Source: Cristatella mucedo (lineage: Eukaryota; Bryozoa; Phylactolaemata; Cristatellidae). From it: a DNA stretch of 64,000 bases. The notes under the pieces are model-generated. The model was given only the letters and a program-made list of their open reading frames with translations, ran no database searches and was not told the DNA's origin. A program made the position numbers and the translations under genes. The stretch is taken from assembly GCA_009760855.2 (NCBI GenBank), contig WPIO01000029.1, positions 967,501 through 1,031,500 of the forward strand, read 5' to 3'. Below, piece by piece: positions 39,801-49,816 of this stretch. Every line of letters starts with the position of its first letter. The stretch's first letter is position 1.

Positions 39801-42800
39801 TCCTTCAGGAGGGAGGGCAAACATCAGGTATCAGGAAGTGCCTGGATTAGACATCATGAATAGATGCTCAGTCGCAGGGATTAAGACGATTTGAGCCTCC
39901 AAGCAGCAGAGATCCTTTTTTATAGCTTGTGTGCACTCTTTCTCCAGTGCTTTACCCATGCCTCCTGGACAACCTAGGGTTACCAGCAAGGCTACAAATT
40001 CAGCTTATCAAGGAATTCCACTACCACGAAAGGTTGAGAGGGCAACCCTCAACATGCCTTCCCAATTTACAGAAACTGCCAGGCGGAAATAGCATCCCTC
40101 ATAAGCAGACAACTTCTCAACTTCAACATCTTGTTGGGCGTCTGCACTGGATTCAAGAAATAATGAGTCGGAATGTCTAACTCAACATCTTTCAGAATGC
40201 TGGCTTGCCGTCTGCGTATGCTCTTCACGGGCTCGATTTCTGAAGGTAGCACGACAAGATCCGACGCACACTTCTGTGGCAGTTAAAGAGTCTTTCACGA
40301 AGCTGGTACTACGGCTTTGAGCCAACTGAGTTCGGGCATTGGCCAAGCCGAAGCCAAGACGAACCCAATAGACCATCTGTGAGATAAAGTCGAATGTGGT
40401 CATAGGATTTAGCGCATTCTGTCGCATGAAATTCGATGAGTGTTCGACGTTTGAAAGCTTTCTGGGAATCAATTCCTCCACAAACATGCCGGAAGCTGGT
40501 TTTAAATGCCGAGGCAATCAGGTGAATTTATCAAATCATGGTGCCTCGACTAGTTATTGATTGTAAAAATAAATTACGTGTAATTATACATTTCTTAGCT
40601 TTTCTGCATAATAAAATGGGTAAGAAGTTAGATCCGATCTAAATCTCGTTTTAAGTAAAGTATTCTGCTGTATAGAAACTTTTGGAGGGCAGTGAATGTA
40701 GCCAGCCCTCTTACACCAGGGTTGATGAGAGCATTCGAATTTGTCTGAGACCACACTAATGGACTAACTTGCAAACAAATCTGCAATTTCCTCTGTTCTA
40801 CCCACAATGTTATCGGTAGCCTTATTTCTCACGTTTTGCAAATTAAGGGTTTATACTTTGGTTCTGTAGCTTTTCCTGCAGCAGAAATGTCAAGTACATT
40901 GAGATAAAAAAAAGTGGAAGGACTGATTAACCATAATCCTAAAAGCAGAGCTGTGGTTGGTGAGCTAAAAGAAAAAACGCCTACCACAGCTTGTGCTAGG
41001 TGCATATACAACCGGTAGGCGCTACAATGCACAAAAACGATGCGGGCAGGGTCAAACTGGTCATCTTGTTACTCCCAACTAGAAACAGATCACCATATAC
41101 TGTGCTGGGTTTCGTGGTTAGATGAGGCCATCACAATCTACTTGATCGCCTACACCGCTGAACACCAATTACAACAGGATGGATCGATAATACAGATCCC
41201 CAACAAATAAGGTCTTAGCTGCATGGCCATTGTGACATCGGCAAACAATCTCAGGGGAGCATGTATAACATAGAAAATAATTGCAGAATGCGGAAATTCA
41301 TGTGACCAACTTAACAGTTGCCAATACCCACGAATTACAAGATATCATCTAGCATGAATTGAATTGCATACATGAAGTAGAGAAAGTGAGCCATCACTGA
41401 AGCAAGCCACGAAGTGAAATATGAAAATTGCAAGCGATTCGGCAGCTTCTGTGGTACATATGACTTACATACCCATATATGGTCTTGCACTACAGGTAGA
41501 CTAACAATAATGCTCACAAGCAGTAGAGCTAGCAAAACCCCAAGAACTATAGGAACTATGTTTGATCAAATAAATATTAGCTGATTGAACAGCCTTCTTA
41601 AATAGCAGTAAAAGAGTTTAACAGCTATTGCCATCACTATCAGTGGGCACCAAAGGATTGCCTGCTGAAGGGTTAGAACCCACGACCTGGGTCTTGATGA
41701 GGGAGCATCTTACCCTTGGGCTAAGACCTAGGGGTAACTTGATGCCTCCACCAGAACCTCACCACGATTACAGCCTGTGGAGCATACATCAGCTGGGATA
41801 GCTTAATATTCACTTCTGTTCTCAATATATTATACTATGTATATTTTACAGTTTTAGTTTCTGGGTAGTTGGTGTTATGTTACAAGAGCTTATACAGTAA
41901 AAGTACAGACAATGATCATCATAACCCATACACTTTGTCTTTGTGGCAAATAATAATGACAAGTAATACATTTAGAATTTACACATTTCCAATAAAAAGC
42001 AAGCACATTCCTTGTTCTGAATCTTTTGGATCACATTTAGTTTAATGAAAAGAAAAATCAGAATTGACAAGTATCTATTCTGAAGTTATACAGAAACAGC
42101 CACATAATATTTGGAAGCAAACAGTTTATTTAGATTTACGATTATACCACAAATCACTTTTATGATCTAGCTCCTAGAAGTCGTCTCCCACCATGTTCTC
42201 TTTATATTGTTCTTAGTAGTGGTGTTCAAAGTCAGTTAGATCCTGGTGGAAAAGCTCATCTCACTAGCCAAGTAAGCACCCATATTCTCCTTAAATTAAT
42301 CAAGGATAAGGACATTCTGCACCCAATAGTATAGTAGTTCTTAAGCATATTCTCAACTCGCTCTTCACATTTTTTCCATATCATGACTGCTCAGGAAGCC
42401 CCGAATAACTATAACAAAGCTTCTCCAAGCTGCTCTCTGCTTACTAGCGAGCTTTTGGGGGAAATCATTGCACCAAATTATATCTTGGCTCTACAAAGAC
42501 ACTAGCTTTGACCTGTGTCTCAGCCAGCTCTGGAAAGAAGTTTTTAAGATACTCAAAGACTTCAGACTCCTTATCTACAGATGCGACCGAATCCTTCATA
42601 AGGCACAGTCTGATGTGTAGTGCACCATCCACCAGTGGCATTATCACCTTACGATAATTCACCAGTGGCTACACTTGACATCCTTTCTCCTTAGAAAGCA
42701 CTCGGGCTGCTGTAGCCAGTCCAGGCAGAGGTGGTGAACATGGTGGTCCCTGCTGTCTCAAAGGCAGAGATAGCAGAACAATTTGGCAAAACCACATTGA

Positions 42801-45800
42801 GACCCATACACAAATCAATAGTAAGCCTCAACAACTTCGTCCAGCGATCCATAATAAAGTAGACACATCAAATACAGAATTGTTTTAGGATTTATAACAA
42901 TTCAAGTTTGATTCTAGTATGATTTACTAGTGTGATTATATACACAGAATTCATTTTATAAAATATGAATTTTTTTATTCAATGCCAGATTTTTGCCCAT
43001 AGCTATACGAGCCTTCATCTTTTTGGAAAATAGGCACATTTCAGACTTAACACTGTCTTACTCCCAATAGTAAAGTCTGTGGGAAGAAATAGCAATTTTT
43101 GATACTTTAAGTCATATGCAACTGAAAAATAAGACTTACTACCCAGGAATAATATAAAGTAAAAATGTGTATATTCTTTTGCACTGATGGCTTAAAATAA
43201 CAGCCGAAGACGTGTACATAACAGCTACCAAGTCATGCAGCAGAACGGCTAATGCTGGAAACACTGGTAGGCTTGAAGTGGGTAGACACGATTTTATTTT
43301 GCGAAAATTCACGATAACTTATTTTTGTGCGTAGGCCACTAAGCAGGATCTATGCATGCACACTGCTTTTATCGAGACAAGCACAGACTGAGCACACAAA
43401 TCCACACATAACACTGAGCACAAATAACTACTGCACAAAAACCATAAACTGATTAGCTATAGAATCTCATACCAATAGCCCGATGCATGCTCTTACTTGT
43501 TGTACACGACATAAAGAAATGTCATGTGAGGTCTCATCCTGGCATATTCAATAAGACAAGCAGTTTTGCCAGTACCTAAAACAACACTACCGAACAGTGG
43601 CTCTGAGTTCAAGCAAGAGCAGGAATATAAAATACTGCCACGAGTGCACCACAATGGTACAGTGATGCAAAATTAACCAGTCGATACAAACATGTTTGAC
43701 ACTCACCTGCAAATGCAACAACTTTTAATATCTCAGATCCTTTCACATTGCACGATACAATTCGCCTCTGCTCTTGTGTAAGTGACATGGATGAACGTGG
43801 AGAGCTACAAATCAACCAAGAGGCATATATCGGGTAAATAGAGCAACGGTGAACAGCATTTAAGCAGCAGCTTACTTCCAAGCCATAATGATGGTCTGCC
43901 GAGTTTCAGCAGCTCATAATAAAACCGGCTGGGGTCTTCAAGCTCCAACTAGGCAAATGAGGCTATAAGCCGTCACACACATATATATTGCAAGTCTACC
44001 AACCAAATACACCATGCACACCTATTCAGGCAAATTTTTTAGCTTCAGCCAAATGTCGGTCCGAACTCACTTCAGGGGCAAACGTTTTGGGTCACATAGA
44101 GACCAAAACTGTCGAGTCTCTAAAACAAAAGTCTAGGCTGAGGAATGATGACTCAGTTGCAGGGCACATCGAAAGCTTCTCGGGAAGAGTATGCTCTCGA
44201 CCTCCATGCCTCGGAGATGGTCATTTCCATCTTACCGACTGTCCTCGGATTTACTTCGAATACATCAACCTTCGAACCCCAATTAAAATACTGCAGTGCG
44301 GTCTGAAAGGTGCCTTTTCCTCGACCGAAGGTGCATCGATCGATGAGTCACCCAGCCGCCTTATGTAATTTCATCGAAGGGCCACTCAAAAGCCAAAGAT
44401 CATGGACATGGAAATCAGCAGCCCACCTTTGCTGCAGCTGTAGCCACACACTGACCAGAAGGATCACTTAACGACCCCACTTTGCATCCGAATGAAGCAC
44501 CGAGCACACGGCCAGCAGCAGAAATCCTCCAGATGGCATCCCAAACACTCCAGTATCAAATTAATGGCACCCATCGTGCAAGCGCCAACGGTGACGACGA
44601 TGACGATAGCTTGCACACACTTTTACTCGATCAAACATGGAGTTTTCAGGAGAGGCAGACGTTTAGCTAGATCATGCCAGTCAGTCATCACTACCTGCTA
44701 TCTGCTCCTTTAGGTCCCAATAATCAGCCTTGCCATCCGATGCCCCAACAGTGGAGCTGCGCTGACAGTCGCACACACTCACTGCCCGAACGTCAGACTC
44801 AAGAACGTAATACAAGCCATTGCCGTGCAGGCTTCATACCAGTAACGCAGCAGACTCTGTTGACCACTGCGCACCGTGTGCAGGGCCTTGGTGAAGTCGG
44901 CCACGCTCGACTGATCTAAGCCCTCGTACGAGTACAGGCAGTGGTAGAGGCGGTAATGCATGCTGTAAAGTAAAGAGTATGCAGGCACAGACGAATCAGC
45001 CCTGAGCAGAATAGTTGATGAAACAACTGCTGCAGCCAACAGCCAACAGCTAACAGCCAATAGCCAGTACAAACAATCGGCTTCCCAGCGCACCACAGGC
45101 ACCGGAGCAGCTTCTCGAGAGAGGGAGGGGGTCCCATGATGAAGGATAAAGAACACTAGCTACCTGCTTGTCATCAGCGCTGCTCGCCAGATGAAGCACT
45201 GACGAAGCGCACAGATGTATATAATTCGTTTGTATAGTGCCCTAGGAGAACTTATTCTCTATTCAGGCGCTTTGCATGTGCCTCGGGGCTCGAGCCCACG
45301 ACCTCAGCCAGACCTCGGTTGGAGCGAGAGCACCTTAACTGCTGGACCAAACCAGCTCGTAAAGTTGACATAGCATATATGTAAGCTACAGCACAAGACC
45401 TAGCACACAAATAATTATAAAAAAAACTGTAGTGCTCCAGGAGATCCAGGAGGATGATGCAAGTGGTAATTGCTTTGCTGCTCGCATGAGGTGACTGATG
45501 CGATCACAGTAACAGCACGTGTGCTCCACAATACGAACGATGCCGCATTAAAGCAAAGCCATTTTGATGACACTGCCACTAGACAGTAAGACATGTTGGA
45601 ACACTGCTATAATCTCATGGCATAACTATAAAGCTGGCAGTAAGGACACTGCGACGGTATTCTATTTCTTGTCTCTTGCCTAGTCTCCTCTCTGTAGGAA
45701 ATCCTGTGTGGCTTTAAGCGATCAGCATAATCGATTCAACACCAAATTTAACCAGCCTCTCACGATCTGCAAAAAGGTTTGCTCCAAAGTACGTTTTCCG

Positions 45801-48800
45801 ACAACGGTTAACATCCATGCTTTGTCAGTCACAATCAAGTTTACGGCTCAAACCAGCAGCCACACGACCACAATAGCAGTCAAGGACAGCAATCTTAAAA
45901 GGGCAATTTGATGACCATACCATAGTTCTTTCCACGAGTCCCCACATTGGACATTTTCACTAAACTGCACAGCAAGAGTTAACCGGACAATTCGGAGCAG
46001 ATATTTCGGAGTGGATAATTCGGCGCAGGACAATTCGGAGCGGACAATTCGGGACCAAAAAACGGGTAAATCGGAGCGGACAATTCGGAGCAGACAATTT
46101 GCAATGAATTCATTTTTTATATCTTAAACGCAGTATAAACGCGCTTTCAATTAGTGAGTACATAGTTTTAAAACCTAGACGCTTTCAATTAACCAAGACA
46201 TTTAATTACACAACAAGTGAGTACATAGTAGCTATGGCGGATCAGTGTATATAAGCATGATTGAAAAGGTCAGTGGACAGACACTCTTGGAACTTTAAAC
46301 TTGCAAGTCCAGCATCATAGTCTGTGAGACATTATGGATTGTAGTTAGTTATTTCGATAGTTTTAGTTTTCTATTTAAATTTTAACTATCCTATGCATAA
46401 ATAAGTAAAGAGACTTATAGAAACGGCTTTAGAATTTGTAGAATCAGAGAAAGGAAAACGAATGCTGGTTTACGAAGGTTATCTTTATCAGTAGTCACAA
46501 CATTAATTTAATGGATTAACATTTAGTATACTGGTAACATTTTAAAAATGCGACTTTGTGCAAGAGTTGCTGGTATTTGCTATGACTTTTTTGTAGTAAG
46601 CTAAATAAACTTCACTGTATACTGGATTATAGTTCTATTAAACATGATTAATAAAAAAAAATCGTTTACATTTCAAATAGATATGTTTTAAATATCCTGC
46701 TCCGAATTGTCCGCTTCGAAATATCCGCTCCGAAATGTCCGCTCCGAACTATCCGCTCCGAATTGTCCGCTCCTGCGCCGAATTGCCCTAGAACCACAGC
46801 ACGGTGATGTGGAGAGAACTGCACTGGCTGCCAGCAAGACAGCATGCCTCAACAAAGCTTTCTAGCTCCTCGGTACTGGAGGTACTCCGGTGAGTATAGG
46901 CTGAGCGATGCTGCTCAAATAACCAAATCCGCGGGCTCAAAGTAGTGAACCGAGTAATCGGGAGCAGCCAGGAATTTCATTTACATGCTTTGTTGATGGC
47001 AACTCGGTTTTCTTGGTGGCTCCATGTTTGACCTCCATGTTTGAAAATTGCTGACTTTTAGCTATAGTATGCTTTTTCTTCACACAGCTGCCTACAGGCA
47101 TTCTGTATGTCGGCATTGTGTATGTAGTGCTCTGTTCGACACAGGCAGCTAGCTGGCACAGTGCAAATCACTGTACTCTGTTCCCTAGTTGATAAGTGTA
47201 TCAGCAATGATACAGACCAATATTTTTTAATCCAAGAGAGTTAGAACCGTGATGGCCCAGGGGGTAAGGTTCTCTTTCATCCGAGGTTGTTGGCTCGAAA
47301 CCTTCGGTGGGCAATCCTTGATTGCCAACTGCAAGCAGTGGTGATAGCCGTTAAGGCTCTTCTGCCACTTTACAGATGAGGCTGTTAAATCAGCTAATTT
47401 ATTTTTAAGCGACAGCTGGGCAGAGCTCACATCACCATTATGCACTCACTTCCTTAAACGACAGCAATGCAAGCTTTAAAGAAGGCCATTAAAAAACTAT
47501 ATTTCACGAAATACTAGCTTGATACATATCAAGCATGATCATACACCAAGGCCTTGAAGGTGACACACATGCGAACGTGGCCCAATCTGTGTGTTGTGCA
47601 TAATTTCGATGCAAAATGTAGCTAAGGCCCTTCAAAAGACTCTTGTACACAAGTCCAGAAAGATCTGCCTGCACATACCTAATCCACACGTCTGTTCCGT
47701 GCTTTGTGTGAAGATAAAACAGCAGGCATGCAATGAAGTACAGACAATCGAGCATCTCTTGCACACTGATGCAGCTCTGCTTCATCGACAGACAAGTGAT
47801 AATTTCTCTGACGTCGGTGGTAGAGTTTGCCAACAGCACCAAGGTGGCCACCAAGGCCCATGGATTAGGCACACTCTAGAAAGGCACACGCAAATAAACA
47901 TCATCCTAGCACTAGAGGCTACAAAGTTACCAATGTGGGAGTGCTACTGTTCTTCTTAAAACGGTATGCATCCAGACCACAGACGTTTCTACAAGGAGCT
48001 CGTGTGCGAGTTACAAAAAAGACAATTATTTTTTAGTACCCTTACCGGAATCCCTTACTATTTAGCTCTTCAGGCCTGTTAATGATGCCACTAGCAATGG
48101 CTGCTAGAAAATGCAATAACAAGATGCTATCTTGAGTTTGCAGGTGACGAAAGTTAACACAATGCACTTGCTCAAGAAGAATGGCAAATGCCACAATATT
48201 CAGATAACAAATTCCGTATAACAACTTGGACTAGTCACCGGCCTTTACACACGGTTAGGGCCATTAGCATGAGTGTTGTGCCAGGAAAAACACCAGCCAG
48301 GCAGAAAGTTGCAAATGAAAATTCACGGCACTTGAAAGGGCAGCTTCTAGCATGCATATACCGTTGACACTGGGTAGGACCACGTCGGCAATAGTCACCA
48401 GAAATTCGGCACAAGTAAAAACTTGAAGAGATACCTTAAATACAGCACCACGGCTATGCAGAAATCACAACTACATCACAGCCACAACTAACCGAAGGAC
48501 TGCAACAGCAAGCAAAGACATTAGCAATTCACATTAAATATGGCCAAGACATATTTGTACAACACAAACCGGTTTCATATACAGAAAGGAGGATACCCAA
48601 AAAGAAAATCCATGTAGCATACCATTGCAGCATCTAGAAACACGACAGGGTCTTGTGAGAACCGACTTGACAGTATGCCTGTAGCACAACAGTACTTGGG
48701 ATGCCGAAGCAGCACTGCTGTCACATCGTGAGGAGACCGACCTGATGACGGCTTTATACATTTGTACTTACTGGCACAACTGCAAAATAAAAAATGAGGT

Positions 48801-49816
48801 ACCATTTTGTCAGCTACAGTATGTATAATAGGAACAAGAATGGCAGCTTAACGGCAGCAAATGCTCACGCGACACTATAGTATGGGTAAGACTAGAATCG
48901 ACCTATTCATCAGACGACAGCACGAGCTATTGGGCAACAGGTTGCACATACGCTATGACCCAGAGAAGACTGTCAGCCTTTGCTGTACACTCTAATTCAG
49001 CAGTGATTGCCGGCAAATGCCGGAGGAGATTAGTCTGATCCAGCTTCAGGGCATAATAGTCCTTCTTCCAGGGCATAAACTAAAAGAAAACAATGGGACA
49101 GAGCTGCTACAGCAATCGCTAGTTACCAAACCTAAGCAGGCTGCCAGCTAAGCATAGGCAGCTCAAATGTAATGGCTCAAATGAGAACATCATTACCGTT
49201 GGATTGGTAATGATGTTCTTCCAGCGCTGGCAAACCGCTGTGCAACATCCAATTAAATCCGACAATGGCAGTTGGCAAAGTATCTCTGCAAGGACTTCAT
49301 TGGGGAGATCATCGATTGTGTAAACACGCTCTCGAGGCCAGCGTCCACTTCCTGCGAGGCCGAATGGATCAACAAGCTCGTCTGGGAAGCAGAAAAGATA
49401 CTTCCAATACTGCACGAAGAGAGGTTAGACAAAAAATACAAACTAGACTGACCCTGATGAACATGTTGCAATACAACCAACCTGTCTCATCTATTGATGC
49501 AGCGTCAAAGTCACTGCTGTCATCTGATGCTGAGACCGTGAGAGGCAACGATAAGTCTTCACTGCTATGCTTGACAGCATTCGTTGTTTTGCTGCAGCTG
49601 GGAAAATTGGCCATGTTCAGCACCTGCTTGACAGTGTCGCAAGAGCTATCCATGTCATCAGCTTCAGTCGGCGTTTGATGCTCATCCCCAGCATCACTGC
49701 TGTCACTTGAGACGGCACACTTGGATGATGAACATAATCCCTGCCTAGCACGAGTCCGGCTCCGTTTCTGTTGAGACGAGGAAGCCACGTTTCCTGCAGC
49801 TGCACGACTCCTCTTT
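29546..49816 (-). CDS. FBH1: FBH1 (FBXO18), F-box DNA helicase 1, twenty exons, 5' end missing
   Basis: FBH1 is a nuclear UvrD-type 3'-to-5' helicase that also serves as the substrate receptor of an SCF ubiquitin ligase and limits RAD51-driven recombination. Twenty exons join with consistent phases into about 938 residues. Human FBH1 has just over 1000. In order they give a Ser-rich N-terminus, the F-box (LPNEVLAEILCQLP), the MPWKK segment and an alpha-helical linker (PWALVATLVLLAN). Then come Q-motif-like LTQEQRRIV, Walker A GTGKT (43557-43575 region), NKSVAEHAEKLFP, MTHDGYMKLWQL, Walker B DEAQD (34296-34310), GDPHQQIYAFRGA, SFRFGPQIG, VAVLARTN, RIHLIGG, HKAKGLEF and motif VI NLLYVAATRAK. 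The C-terminal CxxC-type zinc site of vertebrates is incomplete. All helicase motifs look intact and no frameshift was found, so the gene is probably active. The start exon was not found; sequence above 49816 soon becomes LINE. Confidence 0.95.
29640..31250. other. FBH1 intron content
   Basis: A LINE tail (+; GTAAAGGGCCTGGAAAAAGA and a TTATTATT end) lies near 30027-30100. A SINE A tail (+; GAGGCTGTTGAATCAGCC) lies near 30225-30295. An alternating CA/CG/CACG purine-pyrimidine run lies at 30736-30822. Nothing else was recognised. Confidence 0.6.
31255..31380 (-). CDS. FBH1: FBH1 C-terminal exon
   Basis: It follows GCGATTTCAG in phase 0, encodes GVFEQPVCPGASN and RQPTYL, and ends CTACCTG|GTATGC. 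Similarity to vertebrates is weak here, so it is supported mainly by splice sites, phase and position. Confidence 0.65.
31597..31706 (-). CDS. FBH1: FBH1 motif VI exon
   Basis: It follows TTTTCTTCTGTAG and encodes SVDEDERNLLYVAATRAKN, the ATP-sensing arginine motif VI. It joins the previous exon directly, giving a loop about 17 residues shorter than in human. Donor GTGAGC. Confidence 0.95.
31760..31815 (-). mobile_element. LINE or SINE B tail
   Basis: GATAGTGCCCGGAGAAAACT and AAATCTCTTTCCAGGTACTT on + are the reverse complement of the shared LINE 3' tail. It lies in the intron between FBH1 motif V and VI exons. Confidence 0.65.
32055..32135 (-). CDS. FBH1: FBH1 motif V exon
   Basis: It encodes FVFATAHKAKGLEFSTVILL and DDFVMA, helicase motif V. 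Acceptor CTGCAG, donor GTGGAG, phase 1. Confidence 0.93.
32402..32584 (-). CDS. FBH1: FBH1 exon
   Basis: It encodes NIKSKLVKRFGTIGELEKFA, RVYNNRIPSTLQLLERRH and SCIEHA. Donor CATGCTG|GTATGTT gives GAG with the next exon, and the join matches the human length exactly. A GTGAGC donor at 32424 is the weaker choice. Confidence 0.88.
32692..32755 (-). CDS. FBH1: FBH1 short exon
   Basis: It encodes GKQGLGFDVIMDIYRLLTND, parallel to human [20 protein letters not shown] with no gap. Acceptor TTAAAG, donor GTAGAA. Confidence 0.85.
32775..33425 (-). mobile_element. LINE 3' fragment filling an FBH1 intron
   Basis: It contains the 3' end (TTTGTATAGCACCCTGGGAA on +), the shared 3' UTR, and the decayed C-terminal ORF down to the LVQAFV-like segment near 33410. 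It occupies nearly the whole 725-base intron between the exons at 32755 and 33481, in the same orientation as the gene. Confidence 0.85.
33481..33608 (-). CDS. FBH1: FBH1 exon
   Basis: It follows CCTTTATAG and encodes VGQVAVLARTN and PHIRIHLIG. The donor GGT|GTAAAA was chosen because it restores the human spacing to the next exon. Confidence 0.9.
33692..33791 (-). CDS. FBH1: FBH1 motif IV exon
   Basis: It encodes SFRFGPQIGLVAALLLDYLK and VRRQTILGRDKE. The conserved Arg of SFRFG is present. Donor GTAATC. Confidence 0.92.
33899..34035 (-). CDS. FBH1: FBH1 motif III exon
   Basis: It follows TTTTTGTTACAG and encodes KIVVGDPHQQIYAFRGAVN and TLYLTK. The helicase motif III block is nearly identical to human. 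Donor GTGAGT. Confidence 0.95.
34286..34478 (-). CDS. FBH1: FBH1 Walker B exon
   Basis: It follows CTGTTTAG and encodes MTHDGYMKLWQL and VNCLLIDEAQDMSH. DEAQD is the Mg/ATP-hydrolysis box of superfamily 1 helicases. Donor GTTGGT, phase 1. Confidence 0.95.
35665..35870. mobile_element. MITE-like sequence with perfect 30-bp palindrome
   Basis: A perfect palindrome spans 35677-35706 (centre GGCAGCTGCC, arms of GGGGGTGG type). A GC-rich body follows, ending in GGGGGGCTTCGCCCTCAGAC. It lies directly before a SINE A pair in an FBH1 intron. The class is not certain. Confidence 0.55.
35873..36028 (-). repeat. SINE family A, first of a pair
   Basis: Complete copy on the minus strand, from an AGCCGTGATGGCACACTAGG head (A box) through GGTTCGATTCC (B box) to GAGGCTGTTTAATCAGCTAG. 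Confidence 0.9.
36053..36223 (-). repeat. SINE family A, second of a pair
   Basis: A second complete copy in the same orientation, 25 bases from the first. It carries an extra CGAGGTC/CTAGGGACC segment between the two boxes. Confidence 0.9.
36224..37910. other. FBH1 intron, (CA)n microsatellite
   Basis: A (CA)n run lies at 36806-36852, flanked by TATA-rich sequence. The rest is unrecognised. Confidence 0.6.
37911..38155 (+). mobile_element. LINE 3' fragment
   Basis: TGCTCCCAAAGCCTGAAACT, ACAGCATTTAGTGGATC and GTAAAGTGCCTAGAGATATT are the landmarks of the LINE 3' end. It is diverged and without an (ATT)n tail. Confidence 0.75.
38202..38357 (+). mobile_element. Short Helitron-like element, 156 bp
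   Basis: It starts A|TCCCTACTAATTAAAGCG and ends GTGAGCTCTAG|T. TC at the 5' end, CTAG at the 3' end just after a short GAGCTC palindrome, and insertion between A and T are the marks of Helitrons. The body is shared with 3698-3880. It is too short to encode anything. Confidence 0.6.
38549..38762 (-). CDS. FBH1: FBH1 exon
   Basis: It follows TTTTGTTGCAG and encodes YKRIGDLKVFDVSQIL, then IVDTIKSFIASLD and TTAHVPSF, parallel to human CKTLENFFASADE and DHVP. Donor GTGAGC, phase 0. Confidence 0.9.
38900..38989 (-). CDS. FBH1: FBH1 exon with GC donor
   Basis: It follows TTTGATTGTAG and encodes SVAEHAEKLFPQNVECRTGH then SLAYCMVGK. The frame continues into the next exon only if the intron starts with GC (AAAAG|GCATGT). 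Confidence 0.9.
39275..39415 (-). repeat. SINE family B
   Basis: The minus strand shows the TGGTCCAGCGGTTAACGTGC head, a GAGCTCGAGCTC-type degraded B box and the LINE-like tail, ending at an (AT)n run. Confidence 0.85.
39416..41572. other. FBH1 intron, nothing recognised
   Basis: A minus-strand frame at 40182-40517 (FVEELIPRK, VYWVRLGFG) is open for 111 codons. A similar VEELS phrase occurs near 10800. I could not assign either, and both may be old element sequence. Confidence 0.35.
41573..41735 (-). repeat. SINE family A, diverged
   Basis: GCTGATTGAACAGCCTTCTT, GGTTAGAACCC in the B-box region and a TTAGCCCAAGGG head; the oldest-looking copy of family A. Confidence 0.72.
42150..42665 (-). 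pseudogene. Decayed copy of a widespread repeat-associated ORF (FHQD motif)
   Basis: Pieces across frames read HIRLCLMKDSVASVDKE, VFEYLKNFFPELAE, AAWRSFVIVIRGFL and DELFHQDLTDFEHHY, in the order of a protein found in many animal genomes with motifs LPPLHIKLGLMK and ERFHQD. I recall the family but not an agreed name. Several stops and shifts are present, so it is dead. It lies in the long FBH1 intron and probably came with a mobile element. Confidence 0.65.
43497..43575 (-). CDS. FBH1: FBH1 Walker A exon
   Basis: It follows TTTTAG and encodes the ATP-binding loop GTGKTACLIEYAR, then TFLYVVYNK. Donor GTAAGA, phase 2. Confidence 0.93.
43707..43804 (-). CDS. FBH1: FBH1 helicase Q-motif exon
   Basis: It encodes SLTQEQRRIVSCNV and EILKVVAFAG. 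The last G begins the Walker A loop, which is completed in the next exon. Donor GTGAGT. Confidence 0.93.
44840..44962 (-). CDS. FBH1: FBH1 exon
   Basis: It follows CTTTACTTTACAG and encodes MHYRLYHCLYSYEG (human IHYNIFYCLYLQE). Donor GTATGAAG, phase 2. Confidence 0.9.
45220..45358 (-). repeat. SINE family B
   Basis: A near-complete copy: the GCTGGTTTGGTCCAGCAGTT head, GGGCTCGAGCCC, and the tail ending in GGGCACTATACAAACGAATT. Confidence 0.87.
45984..46790. mobile_element. Inverted-repeat element whose ends are arrays of a 14-bp motif
   Basis: The left end (45984-46100) holds several copies of GGACAATTCGGAGC and variants. The right end (46695-46790) holds the same motif inverted (GCTCCGAATTGTCC). 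The arms also share GGCGCAGGA. The interior of about 600 bp is AT-rich, has direct repeats (CGCTTTCAATTA; GTGAGTACATAG) and has no ORF. It resembles a MITE of a DNA transposon. The duplicated target site is not clear. It lies in an FBH1 intron. Confidence 0.75.
47243..47403 (+). repeat. SINE family A
   Basis: ACCGTGATGGCCCAGGGGGT head, a degraded B box (GGCTCGAAACC), the GATAGCCGTTAAGGCTCTTC body and GAGGCTGTTAAATCAGCTAA end. It is opposite in orientation to the host gene. Confidence 0.85.
47679..47875 (-). CDS. FBH1: FBH1 linker exon
   Basis: It follows CCTTTCTAG and encodes NPWALVATLVLLAN, LDCLYFIACLLFYL and DVWI, parallel to human NIWALVAAVVLLSS and ETLYCIAVLLYAM. Donor GTATGTG, phase 2. 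Confidence 0.92.
48623..48779 (-). CDS. FBH1: FBH1 linker exon
   Basis: It follows TTTATTTTGCAG and encodes SPHDVTAVLLRHPKY and FSQDPVVFLDAAM, parallel to human VDPERVLWSLRDHP. Donor GTATGC. Confidence 0.85.
48952..49079 (-). CDS. FBH1: FBH1 exon after the F-box
   Basis: It follows TTTCTTTTAG, starts FMPWKKDYYALK (human FIPWKKLYHRYL) and ends ATAGC|GTATGTG, phase 2. Confidence 0.9.
49197..49381 (-). CDS. FBH1: FBH1 F-box exon
   Basis: It follows TTTTCTGCTTCCCAG and encodes DELVDPFGLAG, then IDDLPNEVLAEILCQLPLSD, VCQRWKNIITNPT, a clear F-box for SKP1 binding. The upstream acceptor at 49409 breaks the phase and was rejected. Confidence 0.92.
49482..49816 (-). CDS. FBH1: FBH1 exon, Ser-rich N-terminal region
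   Basis: It follows GTCTTGCAG and begins KRSRAAAGN. A basic patch (KRSRTRAR) may act in nuclear import, followed by acidic Ser-rich sequence. It ends GAGACAG|GTTGG. No ATG lies in frame upstream within the open frame, so a further 5' exon is needed. Confidence 0.8.

Noticed and set aside
45984-46100. CRISPR-like array or simple satellite
   Set aside because: Units are contiguous without spacers and reappear inverted 600 bases away, which fits transposon ends; the genome is also eukaryotic.
49382-49409. Upstream acceptor for the FBH1 F-box exon
   Set aside because: It puts the F-box out of phase with the preceding exon. The acceptor at 49381 keeps the frame and has a better pyrimidine tract.
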